NCBI RefSeq assembly: GCF_016725325.1 | Contig: NZ_CP068083.1 | Coordinates: forward strand, 1,364,001 to 1,428,000 | DNA length: 64,000 bases | Source: Sphingobacterium spiritivorum | GTDB lineage: Bacteria; Bacteroidota; Bacteroidia; Sphingobacteriales; Sphingobacteriaceae | Reading direction: 5' to 3' | Shown here: positions 28,601-37,405 of the stretch, in pieces | How positions within the stretch are numbered: the stretch's first letter is position 1 | Layout of the letters: each line of letters begins with the position of its first letter | Notes under the pieces: model-generated | Told to the model about the DNA's origin: nothing | What the model saw: the letters and a program-made list of their open reading frames with translations, nothing else | Databases searched by the model: none | Made by a program: the position numbers and the translations under genes

Positions 28601-28734
28601 GCAACTGACACTCCTTGTACAGGAGTACCATCTGAAGCAGAAGTAACTTTACCACTCACCTGACGATTCTGTGCATAAACAACTCCTACCAGAAGTGTAC
28701 ACACAAGAAAAACTTTGAGTAATTTTTGTTTCAT
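25681..28734 (-). CDS. SusC/RagA TonB-linked outer-membrane transporter 2
   Basis: 1017 residues with the same layout as SusC 1: signal MKQKLLKVFLVCTLLVGVVY, CarboxypepD_reg-like domain (NRQVSGKVTSASDGTPVQGV), EEVVVTALG, plug segment (IIQGLAAKATGVQI ... LLRGPASFSGDNQPLIVID) and barrel ending SLNLRFGF. The signal and first domain are much closer to SusC 1 than the rest of the protein, consistent with duplication followed by divergence of the ligand-binding barrel. It is the first gene of a two-gene operon with its own promoter and terminator. Confidence 0.96.
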   Translation of the reverse strand: MKQKLLKVFLVCTLLVGVVYAQNRQVSGKVTSASDGTPVQGVSVAVQGTSTATQTDGSGNYSIDVTGNATLVFSYVGYQRQTVAVGNRSTINVQLTSDETSLEEVVVTALGVSKSARGLGYSVSKVNGDDLVKSGEANIIQGLAAKATGVQITSSSGTPGASSKILLRGPASFSGDNQPLIVIDGVPIDNGLNNTKAGDDPYNQNLAGVQVANRALDINPDDIESVTVLKGPAAAALYGQAAGNGAIIYTTKKGKLGSGLGITYSSGFEMSQVNKLPGIQNKYGQGEAGQYTPVPDSWGPNLEGKQTYNNVEDFFRKGSIFNNNLAITSGGEKTTFRFSVGSHNNKGIIPNSSFNRYTARLSSDTKLNDAISVGGTLNYTNANTKAAQNGSNLAGVMLPLLRSPVDFNLADYKNPDGSQKQYFVNYDNPYWSTENNPYTEENNRINGNVYTDIKLSDIFSVSWKTGLDSYSTEGTQIYAIGSVGDDNGTRLGEIKRTNVNYRNLYTDLLLKFNSKLGGDFSVNGLLGGNFNYSQYRTNFGRGRDLSMPGFYNFKSAKDLYVSNYEDYRNSKAIFLDATFDYKSILFLTLTGRNEWSSTFGKDGKGFFYPKADLSYIFSHLLENNSILNYGKIRLAYSNVGISLSVYSDRAYFTVPTIADGMTNGFSFPYLGQTGFAMTNVAVAGEFKPERNKGYEAGLEMKFFQNRLGLDFTYYQQHSSDLLITQPIDPTTGFAYYYNNIGAMKNTGYEISLTGHVIKSEKFNWNTTVNWSKNENEVTELAEGVTQLSIGSAFSAPQSYAIVGQPFGVLYAQKFKRSASGEIMINPANGLPIYEDQLGNVGSPIPDWLLNWNNEFTYKDFSLSFLWDFRKGGKIWGGTYANLLNRGKAEETADRERTYVIEGVYGSGSNEGQRNETEISALQYFRSYLGNSNSEIAIQDGSWARLRSVDLSYRFKNFSKKIQYIQVGVNLRNLILITDYKGVDPETSLTGSNQNFAGYDFFNNPGTKSYSLNLRFGF

Positions 28735-28872
28735 ATGTTTATGTTTATTAATAAATATCTCCGATGAGATGTTAGCTAATTCGAAAATATTTGTTTTCTA
28801 AAACAGAATGGATCATATTTAGAAAACTGATTAGTAATACATTTTAAAAACATTTGTTAAAAAATGTTAAAA

Positions 28873-28903
28873 CAAAAATAATCTTTAAACTTAAAAAAGC
28901 AAA
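28873..28903 (-). promoter_or_regulatory. Promoter of SusCD operon 2
   Basis: Minus strand: TTTG (28903-28900), 19 bases, TATTTTTG (28880-28873). Spacing, -7 sequence and leader length (about 130 bases) are the same as for operon 1. Confidence 0.75.
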
Positions 28904-29033
28904 TGATTGTATAAAAAACTAATTAAAATCATTCTATTTATAACTCCTTTCTTTCTATTTTTCTTTGATAAAACGCAATGCATGCATAATAAATGAGTAA
29001 AATAGTTCTATTGCCTCAACCTGGTATTTGTAA

Positions 29034-29065
29034 CAAAAAAAAGCGGCCGTAAAATTTACGGCCGC
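29034..29065 (-). terminator. Terminator of SusCD operon 3
   Basis: GC-rich perfect inverted repeat GCGGCCGTAAA (29043-29053) and TTTACGGCCGC (29055-29065), next to nine A residues (29034-29042) that read as a T run on the minus strand. It lies 38 bases after the susD 3 stop. Confidence 0.88.
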
Positions 29066-29103
29066 CTTGCTTGCGTTTTTATTATAGGTATCCTGAGATC
29101 TTA

Positions 29104-30561
29104 TTATTTAACGTCCCACCACACCGGATTGGAAACGCTGATTGTACCCGGATATTTGGCATTGGTAGTTGCCTCACTATTCGGATATACCATTCTTACC
29201 GGAAACAAACCAGCTCCGATAATAGATTCTTTTGAAACGGTGAAGAAGGTTGGATATCCTGTTCTTCTCCATTCATTCCAGGCTTCAAATCCCTGAAAGC
29301 CACACATGGCATAATATTTCTGTGTAATAATAGCTTTCAATTGCGCTTCTTCTCCTGTTCCAAGCTCTGCATCAGGAGCTGAAGTGAGGTATGCGTTAGC
29401 TTCAGTAGAAAGCCCTACTGCTTCAAAAGCAGCACGTACACCAGATTCGTACAGTGACTGTACAGAACCTGATCCCCAACCCTTCAGGGCAGCCTCTGCC
29501 TGCAGGAAGTAACTCTCGGCCTTAGAAATAAGTTTAACAGGTGCTAACGCAGAATTTGGAATGTTGGCATTTGCTCCCACTATTGCCGAAGGTGGCGAAA
29601 CCAGTTTTCTATTCATCCCTCTGTATCCTCCCTGAGCGATCCAAGCAATTGTATCCTGACCAGAAATCTTTTCAAACAATACGAACTGTCTTGGATCATT
29701 ATTTGCTTTGAAAGCATTGATCACTGTACCACTTGCAACAACATTCTGCACGCGTCCTAAAGCAACCATTTCGTTGTACATAGGATTTTCATTACCTCCT
29801 GTAGTAGTATATGCAATGGATACATCTTTAGAAATAAAGGAAGGATTAGTAGCATATAATGCTTTGATTCCCGCTTCTGCTTTCGCAGGATTAACATTGG
29901 AGATTCTCAGATATGCCCGAAGTTTCAATGTATTTGCAAAAGTAATCCATTCATTTGCATCTCCTTTGAACAACATGTCCTGGTCACCCGGATTATTCGC
30001 TATTGATGTATTCAAAGACTTTAATTCACTTATCCCTTTATCGATATAAGTAAAGATACTATCGTATACCACCTCTTGCTTTTCATAAACAGGATTCAGA
30101 TTATCTCCAGCTTTTAACGCTTCGGATAAAGGTACATCACCGAATGCATCCGTCGCCAGCTGAAAAGCATATGCTTTTAGAATGTAGGCCGTTGCCCTGT
30201 ATTGTGCATGTGTAGGTCCTTGTGTATTAATAATAATCTCTGCATTATTTAATGCCCCACGATACAGATTAAGCCAGGCACGATCTGAATTCGTACCTCT
30301 CATATTGTATTGATCTATGGTCTGATATTGAGACGAAGACGGGTTTTGAGTCCAGTACTGTGCCCACATGTTTCCATAGGTCTGAAATTGATTTCCGACA
30401 ACCTGACTTATTGAAGCTTCTACAGAAGGCAATAAAAGGCTAGGGTCAGATTTTTCCGGATTATTTGGATTATCATTAATATCCAGATATTTATTACAGC
30501 TTACCAATGCTGCAGATCCCATTACTGCAGCAAAAAGCAGTGATTTAATATTTTTTCTCAT
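29104..30561 (-). CDS. SusD/RagB-family outer-membrane lipoprotein 3
   Basis: 485 residues from the preferred ATG at 30561 (MRKNIKSLLFAAVMGSAALV, lipid Cys22). The frame can be extended upstream to 30594, but that would overlap the susC 3 stop and precede the signal peptide with a basic non-signal sequence. The mature protein begins NKYLDINDNPNNPEKSDPSL and has the family helices AYAFQLATDAFGDVPLSEAL and EAWNEWRRTGYPTFFTV, ending NPVWWDVK. The start is 13 bases after the susC 3 stop, like the spacing of the other two pairs. Confidence 0.94.
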   Translation of the reverse strand: MRKNIKSLLFAAVMGSAALVSCNKYLDINDNPNNPEKSDPSLLLPSVEASISQVVGNQFQTYGNMWAQYWTQNPSSSQYQTIDQYNMRGTNSDRAWLNLYRGALNNAEIIINTQGPTHAQYRATAYILKAYAFQLATDAFGDVPLSEALKAGDNLNPVYEKQEVVYDSIFTYIDKGISELKSLNTSIANNPGDQDMLFKGDANEWITFANTLKLRAYLRISNVNPAKAEAGIKALYATNPSFISKDVSIAYTTTGGNENPMYNEMVALGRVQNVVASGTVINAFKANNDPRQFVLFEKISGQDTIAWIAQGGYRGMNRKLVSPPSAIVGANANIPNSALAPVKLISKAESYFLQAEAALKGWGSGSVQSLYESGVRAAFEAVGLSTEANAYLTSAPDAELGTGEEAQLKAIITQKYYAMCGFQGFEAWNEWRRTGYPTFFTVSKESIIGAGLFPVRMVYPNSEATTNAKYPGTISVSNPVWWDVK

Positions 30562-30574
30562 TGTTTTCTTTTTA

Positions 30575-33500
30575 CTAGAATGAAACCTTAACATTTATTC
30601 CATAATTTCTCAGAGAAGGCTGAGCAGTATAGTCAAATCCTTGTGCATTGCCCGCTCCTGCAGAGTTTACTTCAGGATCCGCATATTTATTTTCACTCGG
30701 AGTCCAGATAAACAGATTATTTCCAAACAGACCTACTGACGCACTACCGAACGGTGTATTTTTCAGTTGGTTTTTAGAGAATTTGTAAGAGATTGCCAAA
30801 CTACGTAATTTGACATAAGAGGCATCTACCACATTTAATCCGGCTTCTCTGGTTGGGAAGTAATCCACTTTATCGTATGTTGCAGTAGTATTAACTATAC
30901 TGTTACCTGCATCATCCAGATAAACTGAATTAGGGAAAATCTGACCAAATCGATCTCCTCCTGTCTCTTCAGAAGTACCTGTGAAAGCCATGATATCTCT
31001 TGTTCTTGAGAAAAATACACCTCCATGTTTCATATCAAATAAAGCGTTCAGTGACCAGTTTTTGTAGTTTACGTTGGTTCCTAAGGAAGCCTGAAACTTC
31101 GGATTGTAACTCCCTAAGTACTGAGGTTCGTCTGTGATTACCGGCAAACCTGTTTCTGCGTCAACAATTGTTCTTCCTTGTGCATCTGTTGCGTTTGTTA
31201 CCGCATAAAACTCACCATATGGTTTACCTTTTGCTGCTACAATAGACATTCCGCTAAATCCACCTAAAGAAACCTGATCTACACCTTCCATCAGTTCTAT
31301 TACCTTACTGTTATTTTTAGTGAATGTACCCATCAGTTCCCATGAGAAATCTGCTGTTTTAACCGGCGTACCTCTCAGAGATAATTCGATACCTGAGTTT
31401 TCAACTTTCCCTGCATTAATAACGCTGAATCCATATCCTGTAGAATTCGGGATCGGAATACTTAAGATCTGATTTTTCGAACTGTTTTTGTAGTAAGAGA
31501 AATCTAAAGATAATCTGTTAGCAAAAAATCCTAACTCTGTACCCACCTCATATGAAGTAGTGATCTCTGGTTTCAACAGAGCATTACCGATAGTTGAACT
31601 CGACATTAAAGCAGATACATTACCAAAAGGGAATGTAGTCGTACCAAAACCACCATTAATCTCTCCTCTGGAGAATGTGGTAATTAACTGATAAGGATCT
31701 GTATCATTACCTACTTTCGCAATATTAGCTCTTAACTTACCATAACTCAGGATTTGTCTTGCTTCAGGTGACATCAGTTCAGAGAATACAAATGAACCGC
31801 TTACACTTGGGTAGAAAAATGAATTGTTGGCTTTTGGTAAAGTTGAAGACCAGTCATTACGTGCTGTTGCCTGTAAGAACAAATAGTTTTTATAAGATAA
31901 ATTTAAGTCGGCATATACCCCAACCAATCTTCTTTTACTCCATGAATCTTCAATCAGATCCAGTGGTCCGTTACTGTTTGCCAGATTATACCATCCCGGC
32001 ATCACTAGTCCCGCACTCGCATTTGTAGCGGTGCTATTATTAGTAGTCTGACGCTGACGGATATTGTTTCCTAACATTAAAGAAGCTTCAAAATCATCGT
32101 TAAACTTATGATTAGCGGTAACCATGAAATCATGAATAATTTCTGTTACATTAAACTGGTCAATGCGGTATTGGCCTACTTCAGTTTGTTTATTTGCGGA
32201 TTGAGAATAATTATCCGTCGTATTGTCTGCCGGAGCAAAAGTAAACTTAGGAGATTCTGACCGGCGTCTGTCTGAATAGTGGTCTACACCAATACGTTCT
32301 TTAATATCCAACCATTCAAAAGGCTTGTATCCCACATTTACATTACCCATAATGCGGTTTACATCATTGAAGTTATTATAATTGTCCAATACCCAATATG
32401 GATTCATAGAATATGCACCATAGTAACCGTATAGATCTTCTCTCAGGTTACCGGAAGCATCTCTAATCTGGCCATAACCGTTGTACGGGTTTGTCAGATC
32501 GCCCATATCCGAGACTGGAATATCTCTTGGGGTCTGCAACAAATTATTGTAAACAGATCCACCTCCTTGCCCTCCGGCAATATTATTACTGTTTATTTTA
32601 TTGTAATTCGCGGAGATTCCGGCATAGAATTTATTAGAAAATTCTGCTGTTCCATTGAAACGAACTCCGTATCTGTTGTATGTATCTTTTTTACCCGGAT
32701 ACACACCATTTGAATTCAGCGAGTTAAGACCTAAGTAAAATGTTGTCTTCTCACCGCCACCGGACAAACTCAGGTTATTATCAGAAGCAACTCCCAGATC
32801 AAAGAAATCTCTTACATTATTTTTGACCGCTGAATATGGTTTTGTCTGACGGACTCCGTTAATGGCTTGTCCCCACTCTTGTGTTTCTCCGGTAAAAGGA
32901 GCACCCCATGACCAGTTTTCTTTTGGATCGTTTTCGAATAATACATTACCTGCATCGTCATAGTAAGAATATCCTTGTCCATATTGATTTTGAAAATCAG
33001 GAAGTTTCAGAATAGAGGACAGTGTATTTGTACTGTTAAAAGTGATCTCGGTTTTACCTGCACCTTGTTTCCCGCTTTTAGTCGTAATGATCAACGCACC
33101 GTTAGATGCACGTGATCCGTAAAGAGCAGCGGCAGCCGGACCTTTTAACACTGTCATGGAAGCAATGTCATCTGGATTGATATCATTTCCTCTGTTACCA
33201 AAATCGACACTGCTCAAAGAAGAAGCTCCACCAATTACACTGGAGTTGTCAATTGGTACACCATCAATAACGATCAATGCCTGATTATTTCCGGCAATGG
33301 AAGATCCTCCTCTTAAAACAACTCTTGAAGAGCTTCCCGGTGAGTTGGATGTGGAAGTGATGTTAACACCAGCTACTTTACCCGCTAACGAATTGATTGC
33401 ACTTGCATTTTTTCCGGAAGTCAGCTCTTCATTGTTCAAGGTAGGAGCTGAATACCCTAATGTTCTTTTTTCTCTCTTAATTGCATTTGCTGTTACGACA

Positions 33501-33814
33501 ACTTCTGCCAGTGCATTGTCCTGATCGTCTAATGACACATTAAATGAAGTTGCTGAAGGAGATACAACAATAGTCTTTTCGTTAAATCCAATTGAACGAA
33601 ATACCAGTGTCTTTCCTGCCGGAACATTTAACGTGTAATTACCATTTGCATCTGTTTGTGTAGCAAGGTTTGTCCCTTGTACAACAACAGTAACACCTGG
33701 TAAAGCCTGTCCTGTAGCGGAAGTTACTTTACCACTAATTTTCTTCTCCTGACCAAATGCTACTGAAGTCAGTATCATTGTCCCAACGAGAAAACTGAGT
33801 AATTTTTGTTTCAT
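30575..33814 (-). CDS. SusC/RagA TonB-linked outer-membrane transporter 3
   Basis: 1079 residues, the longest of the three. Signal MKQKLLSFLVGTMILTSVAF, CarboxypepD_reg-like domain (KKISGKVTSATGQALPGVTV), AEVVVTANA, plug (NSLAGKVAGVNI ... VVLRGGSSIAGNNQALIVID) and barrel ending GINVKVSF. The signal keeps the MKQKLL start but the first domain is more diverged than between SusC 1 and SusC 2, so this is the older paralogue. It is the first gene of a two-gene operon. Confidence 0.96.
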   Translation of the reverse strand: MKQKLLSFLVGTMILTSVAFGQEKKISGKVTSATGQALPGVTVVVQGTNLATQTDANGNYTLNVPAGKTLVFRSIGFNEKTIVVSPSATSFNVSLDDQDNALAEVVVTANAIKREKRTLGYSAPTLNNEELTSGKNASAINSLAGKVAGVNITSTSNSPGSSSRVVLRGGSSIAGNNQALIVIDGVPIDNSSVIGGASSLSSVDFGNRGNDINPDDIASMTVLKGPAAAALYGSRASNGALIITTKSGKQGAGKTEITFNSTNTLSSILKLPDFQNQYGQGYSYYDDAGNVLFENDPKENWSWGAPFTGETQEWGQAINGVRQTKPYSAVKNNVRDFFDLGVASDNNLSLSGGGEKTTFYLGLNSLNSNGVYPGKKDTYNRYGVRFNGTAEFSNKFYAGISANYNKINSNNIAGGQGGGSVYNNLLQTPRDIPVSDMGDLTNPYNGYGQIRDASGNLREDLYGYYGAYSMNPYWVLDNYNNFNDVNRIMGNVNVGYKPFEWLDIKERIGVDHYSDRRRSESPKFTFAPADNTTDNYSQSANKQTEVGQYRIDQFNVTEIIHDFMVTANHKFNDDFEASLMLGNNIRQRQTTNNSTATNASAGLVMPGWYNLANSNGPLDLIEDSWSKRRLVGVYADLNLSYKNYLFLQATARNDWSSTLPKANNSFFYPSVSGSFVFSELMSPEARQILSYGKLRANIAKVGNDTDPYQLITTFSRGEINGGFGTTTFPFGNVSALMSSSTIGNALLKPEITTSYEVGTELGFFANRLSLDFSYYKNSSKNQILSIPIPNSTGYGFSVINAGKVENSGIELSLRGTPVKTADFSWELMGTFTKNNSKVIELMEGVDQVSLGGFSGMSIVAAKGKPYGEFYAVTNATDAQGRTIVDAETGLPVITDEPQYLGSYNPKFQASLGTNVNYKNWSLNALFDMKHGGVFFSRTRDIMAFTGTSEETGGDRFGQIFPNSVYLDDAGNSIVNTTATYDKVDYFPTREAGLNVVDASYVKLRSLAISYKFSKNQLKNTPFGSASVGLFGNNLFIWTPSENKYADPEVNSAGAGNAQGFDYTAQPSLRNYGINVKVSF

Positions 33815-33991
33815 CTGTTGTTTTTTAATTAATTATATGATGTATTAAAATGCATCCAACTTATTGTAATGGTCTTCAGATTAGTGTAAACCATATTATG
33901 CCAACAAAAGCCATTTGAAATCCATTCTATCAGATCCGCAAAAGCGAATAAATGGTAGAGAATATAGTTGAGACTATCCTTATTGGGGAGA

Positions 33992-34023
33992 GCAAATATA
34001 TAAACGCACTGTTGTTATTGCAA
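33992..34023 (-). promoter_or_regulatory. Promoter of SusCD operon 3
   Basis: Minus strand: TTG (34023-34021), 20 bases, TATATTTGC (34000-33992). This is a full match to the Bacteroidota consensus and gives a leader of about 170 bases. Confidence 0.72.
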
Positions 34024-34282
34024 GTATTTTAACATTACAGACCTTACGTTTCATTATTTTCAGAATACGAATACAAAATTTATGTTTTTGAAAAAAGAAT
34101 ATAGTTTGGAATGTATTGACAAAAACAGAACATCAAACACAATTAACACTTATTAACAAAATTTTTAACAAAATTTTAACAAGACAAATTTTATACTCAG
34201 GAATGTAAAAAAATCGTAACAAAAGCAATTATTGTATAAGCAATATATGTTTTGACTTATAAATATCAGAAAAGTTACAAAA

Positions 34283-34311
34283 CAAAAAAAGTCCGCTATG
34301 ATAAGCGGACT
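34283..34311 (-). terminator. Terminator of the six-gene surface-protein operon
   Basis: An 8-bp stem AGTCCGCT (34290-34297) pairs with AGCGGACT (34304-34311), with loop ATGATA and seven T on the minus-strand 3' side. It lies 27 bases past the stop of the PorE-like gene. Confidence 0.85.
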
Positions 34312-34338
34312 CCTTCAAGGTTAATAAATAGGTAGTTA

Positions 34339-36291
34339 TTAATACGCTAATACTTTTATTTCGGTACGGCGATTTGCCTGATGTTCAGCTTCTGAACATT
34401 GTACGCCATCTGCACATTTATTGACAAGTTTACTTTCACCATATCCTTTAGCAACAATCCGATCACGCGCTATGCCGCGGCTTACAATATAGTCTACTGC
34501 TGCCTGTGCACGATTCTGAGACAACTTCATATTGTATCGTGCGGTAGCGCGGCTGTCCGTATGGCTGGAAAGTTCGATCTTCAGTGTAGGATTATCCCGC
34601 ATAGTTCTTACGAGTTGATTAAGGATTGGCTTGGCGTCCTCCCGAATATTATATTTATCCAGATCGTAATAGATATTTTCCAGTACGAAGCTTGTTCCTT
34701 TTTCTATTACAGGTTGTAAACGAAGAGTCAGCCTGATCGTGGTATCTTTTTGAGGATATAAGGCCGCAATAGCCACAGAATCCCCGTGAAACTTAACTTT
34801 TTCTGCCACTATACGATAGTTGGTACGGGCATCTAACGGAAATGTAAACGCACCGCTTGCATTACTTAGCCTTCTTAACACCACCTGTCCGTTATCATCC
34901 AGCAATGTAAGTTGTACATCTTCTATCTGCTCTGAAGTCACTTTGTTAAGTGTCTGCCCTTCCAGGCGGATAATAATTTTTGGTTTATCGTACGAAAATG
35001 AGTATATATCATCCAATCCTTTACCTCCGTTGCGATCTGAAGATACATATCCGTAAAATGAATCAGGACTGTCACTAACCATCACATAGCAAAAATCATC
35101 GGAAGCTGAATTAACGGGAAAGCGCAGATTTTGTCGGCTATGGAATGAATTCTGCTGCCCTTCAGCAACAAATACATCCAGCCCCCCCATACCTGCAAAA
35201 CCGTTACTGGAATAGTACAATTTATTGCCGAATACTGAAGGAAACATCTCATCTCCGGCAGAGTTAATCTCTTCTCCTGCATTTACCGGAGTACTCCAGC
35301 TACCATCTGCCAGACGAGTGCAATACCAGATATCTACACCACCTTTACCTCCGGGCATATCTGAAGCAAAATAAAGTGTTTGTTCATCATCACTCAAGGC
35401 TGCATGTCCTACTGAATAGTTCTTTACATTATTATAAGGAAATGCGGTTTCGGTCCAGCTATCTCCTGAGCGGGTATAGATTAACAGTTCCAGATTGTGC
35501 TTTTTAAACCTGTAATTACCTGAACGCTGTTTCTCAGCATCTTCTCCCGGATGAGTACGGGTAACGAAGAGTACATTTTCTTCTTTATTAGCGGCTACAG
35601 GTCCTACGTGATAAGGTGCATTATTAAATACATCAGGCAAGATACTTGGATATTTTAAGGTAATACCATCAGCTTCTTTGCTTGAAGAATAAATACGCAG
35701 ATAAGGGCGTCCTGTCATACCTGACGTTTTCCCATCCCATCCACTTGGCTCGCCGACATACAAGACACTGTTATAAAGCGGTGTGGTACCAAATTCAGAG
35801 TAACGTGTATTGATTGTTTCTTCATTCTTTAGCTTATGAAGGGTTGGATTTGCCATCCATATCACTGCAGAGTCTGCTCCTTGAATCGCAAGAGCTACTT
35901 CAGCAGTTTTTCCGGTACGGGTACCATATTGGGCAAACTGTTCCTTTGCTGCTGCATAATTACCGTTCTTTTTAAGTGTTTCAGCATAGTTCAGTTGGGA
36001 CTGATCCGAAAACTTTCCTCCATCAATTACACGGGCATACCAGTTTTGAGCTAACGCATAATCATTAATCCGGTAATAGCATTCTGCAAGGCGTTCCATA
36101 TCCTGTACACGAGGTTTCTTCGTGTCTACCAGTTTTTCATAAATCCGCGAAGCATTATAATATTCGTACTGATAGTACAGTTTCTCTGCCGTAGAACGGA
36201 GGCTAATCTGCTCCTGCCCCTTGACAGAAGTTAACCCGCCTATCAGGAGTATGGTGAAAACGAGTAGCCTATATATATTCTTTACCTTCAT
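34339..36291 (-). CDS. PorE-like OmpA-family protein (TPR, propeller, CRD, OmpA)
   Basis: A 650-residue exported protein with the four-part layout of PorE. TPR-like helices (about 28-140, YYNASRIYEKLVDTKK and ERLAECYYRINDYALAQNWY); WD40/PD40-type beta-propeller (about 145-440, LSDDEQTLYFASDMPGGKGG and FPSVFGNKLYYSSNGFAGMG); carboxypeptidase-regulatory-like domain (about 450-530, IRLEGQTLNKVTSEQIEDV); and OmpA C-terminal peptidoglycan-binding domain (about 540-650, ELSSHTDSRATARYNMKLSQ). The signal peptide (LLVFTILLIGGLTSVKG) has no lipobox cysteine, unlike P. gingivalis PorE, which is a lipoprotein. Last gene of the operon, after PorP/SprF. Probable role: linking the PorP-type outer-membrane protein to peptidoglycan. 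Confidence 0.9.
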   Translation of the reverse strand: MKVKNIYRLLVFTILLIGGLTSVKGQEQISLRSTAEKLYYQYEYYNASRIYEKLVDTKKPRVQDMERLAECYYRINDYALAQNWYARVIDGGKFSDQSQLNYAETLKKNGNYAAAKEQFAQYGTRTGKTAEVALAIQGADSAVIWMANPTLHKLKNEETINTRYSEFGTTPLYNSVLYVGEPSGWDGKTSGMTGRPYLRIYSSSKEADGITLKYPSILPDVFNNAPYHVGPVAANKEENVLFVTRTHPGEDAEKQRSGNYRFKKHNLELLIYTRSGDSWTETAFPYNNVKNYSVGHAALSDDEQTLYFASDMPGGKGGVDIWYCTRLADGSWSTPVNAGEEINSAGDEMFPSVFGNKLYYSSNGFAGMGGLDVFVAEGQQNSFHSRQNLRFPVNSASDDFCYVMVSDSPDSFYGYVSSDRNGGKGLDDIYSFSYDKPKIIIRLEGQTLNKVTSEQIEDVQLTLLDDNGQVVLRRLSNASGAFTFPLDARTNYRIVAEKVKFHGDSVAIAALYPQKDTTIRLTLRLQPVIEKGTSFVLENIYYDLDKYNIREDAKPILNQLVRTMRDNPTLKIELSSHTDSRATARYNMKLSQNRAQAAVDYIVSRGIARDRIVAKGYGESKLVNKCADGVQCSEAEHQANRRTEIKVLAY

Positions 36292-36357
36292 TGTATTTGT
36301 ATGTGATCGTGTATGCTATACTATATAAATCTCTCTCCCGGTATCTTTCTAACAGTA

Positions 36358-37368
36358 CTAAAAAAACCGTGGACTCAGATACTGACTTGCTCCTCTACGA
36401 CCAAATGTAAGCCCCAGTGTAATCTCATGGGATCCGTTCTGTAATCCGCTCATTCTGTTAATCATAGCATCGTAAGAGTATCCGATACGAAGGCGCTCTG
36501 TCGCGTAGAACTGCGCAATACCTGTGATCGCATTCGTTGCGCTTAATTTGTCTACGGTTCGATCCTGGTATGTACGGTTGAAGATCCGGGCACGTGTACG
36601 GTATCCCGCTCCGATCCAGAATTTACTGTTGAATACGAACATAGCATTTACATCCAACGAAGTAGGTCCTTTAAAATCTTCTTTGATCAGCATACTTGGT
36701 CTCAGGTGTACGCCCTGACTCAATTCGAATAAGGCTCCTGCAATCAGATAACCACTGATTGTACGATATAAACTTTCCGAAGTATTTTGGTTAAACCTGT
36801 AATCTGATCCCGAATTTGTTCCATTGAACAAATCCTGAACGGAAACCCCTGCATACCAACGTGGATTATAATAATATACACCTAAACGAATATCCGGAGC
36901 CCAGTCTGATATTTTGCCTGTCGGAATGGTTGGATCTCCGGGTTGATTCGGATCCAGCTTATTTCCATCAAGACTATACTGTGTAACTCCTCCTGCAATA
37001 CCAAGACTTAATCGCTGGGTATCTTCTTCATCCAGCTGAAGACGGAAAGCATAATTGCCATATATGGATGTCGCCGCTTGAGCACCCAGTTTATCAGCGG
37101 TGATATTCAGCCCTACACCATGACGTTTGGATACGGGATCCACTACTCCATCGATAGATACTGTACCCGTTTTCGGAGCTCCTTCCCAGCCCGTCCACTG
37201 GCTACGCAAACCAACCTGTGCAAACCACTCTTCTTTGTATCCGGCATAGGCCGGATTGACACTCATCGAATTGAAGATATATTGTGTAAACTGGATACTC
37301 TGCTGCGCCTCACCTATACGCAGACCTAGTATTCCCACAACCATCAGTATATATTTTCCGTATTTCAT
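36358..37368 (-). CDS. Type IX secretion outer-membrane protein, PorP/SprF family
   Basis: A 336-residue outer-membrane beta-barrel. Signal MKYGKYILMVVGILGLRIGE, then the hallmark N-terminus QQSIQFTQYIFNSMSVNPAY and AGYKEEWFAQVGLRSQWTGW. The barrel continues with repeated aromatic strands and ends near ITLGLTFGRRGASQYLSPRFF. PorP/SprF proteins work with T9SS cargo bearing type B C-terminal domains and are often encoded beside such cargo; here the gene directly upstream (37 bases) has a type B domain and the one downstream is PorE-like. It probably forms the outer-membrane docking site of this locus. Confidence 0.95.
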   Translation of the reverse strand: MKYGKYILMVVGILGLRIGEAQQSIQFTQYIFNSMSVNPAYAGYKEEWFAQVGLRSQWTGWEGAPKTGTVSIDGVVDPVSKRHGVGLNITADKLGAQAATSIYGNYAFRLQLDEEDTQRLSLGIAGGVTQYSLDGNKLDPNQPGDPTIPTGKISDWAPDIRLGVYYYNPRWYAGVSVQDLFNGTNSGSDYRFNQNTSESLYRTISGYLIAGALFELSQGVHLRPSMLIKEDFKGPTSLDVNAMFVFNSKFWIGAGYRTRARIFNRTYQDRTVDKLSATNAITGIAQFYATERLRIGYSYDAMINRMSGLQNGSHEITLGLTFGRRGASQYLSPRFF

Positions 37369-37405
37369 CTCAACTAATTTTGATGTCGATTCCTTATTTC
37401 TTTAT

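Larger units (their letters stand above)
28735..29103. other. Intergenic region between SusCD operons 2 and 3
   Basis: The 369 bases contain the operon 2 leader and promoter and the operon 3 terminator (29034-29065). I see nothing else in it. Confidence 0.6.
33815..34338. other. Intergenic region upstream of SusCD operon 3
   Basis: The 524 bases contain the operon 3 leader and promoter and, at the far end, the terminator of the adhesin operon. The 34024-34280 stretch is very AT-rich, with repeated TTAACAAAATT-like words; I see no gene in it. Confidence 0.6.

Noticed and set aside
30562-30594. Upstream start for SusD 3
   Set aside because: It overlaps the SusC stop and places a basic stretch in front of the signal peptide; ATG at 30561 gives a normal lipoprotein signal and 13-base spacing.
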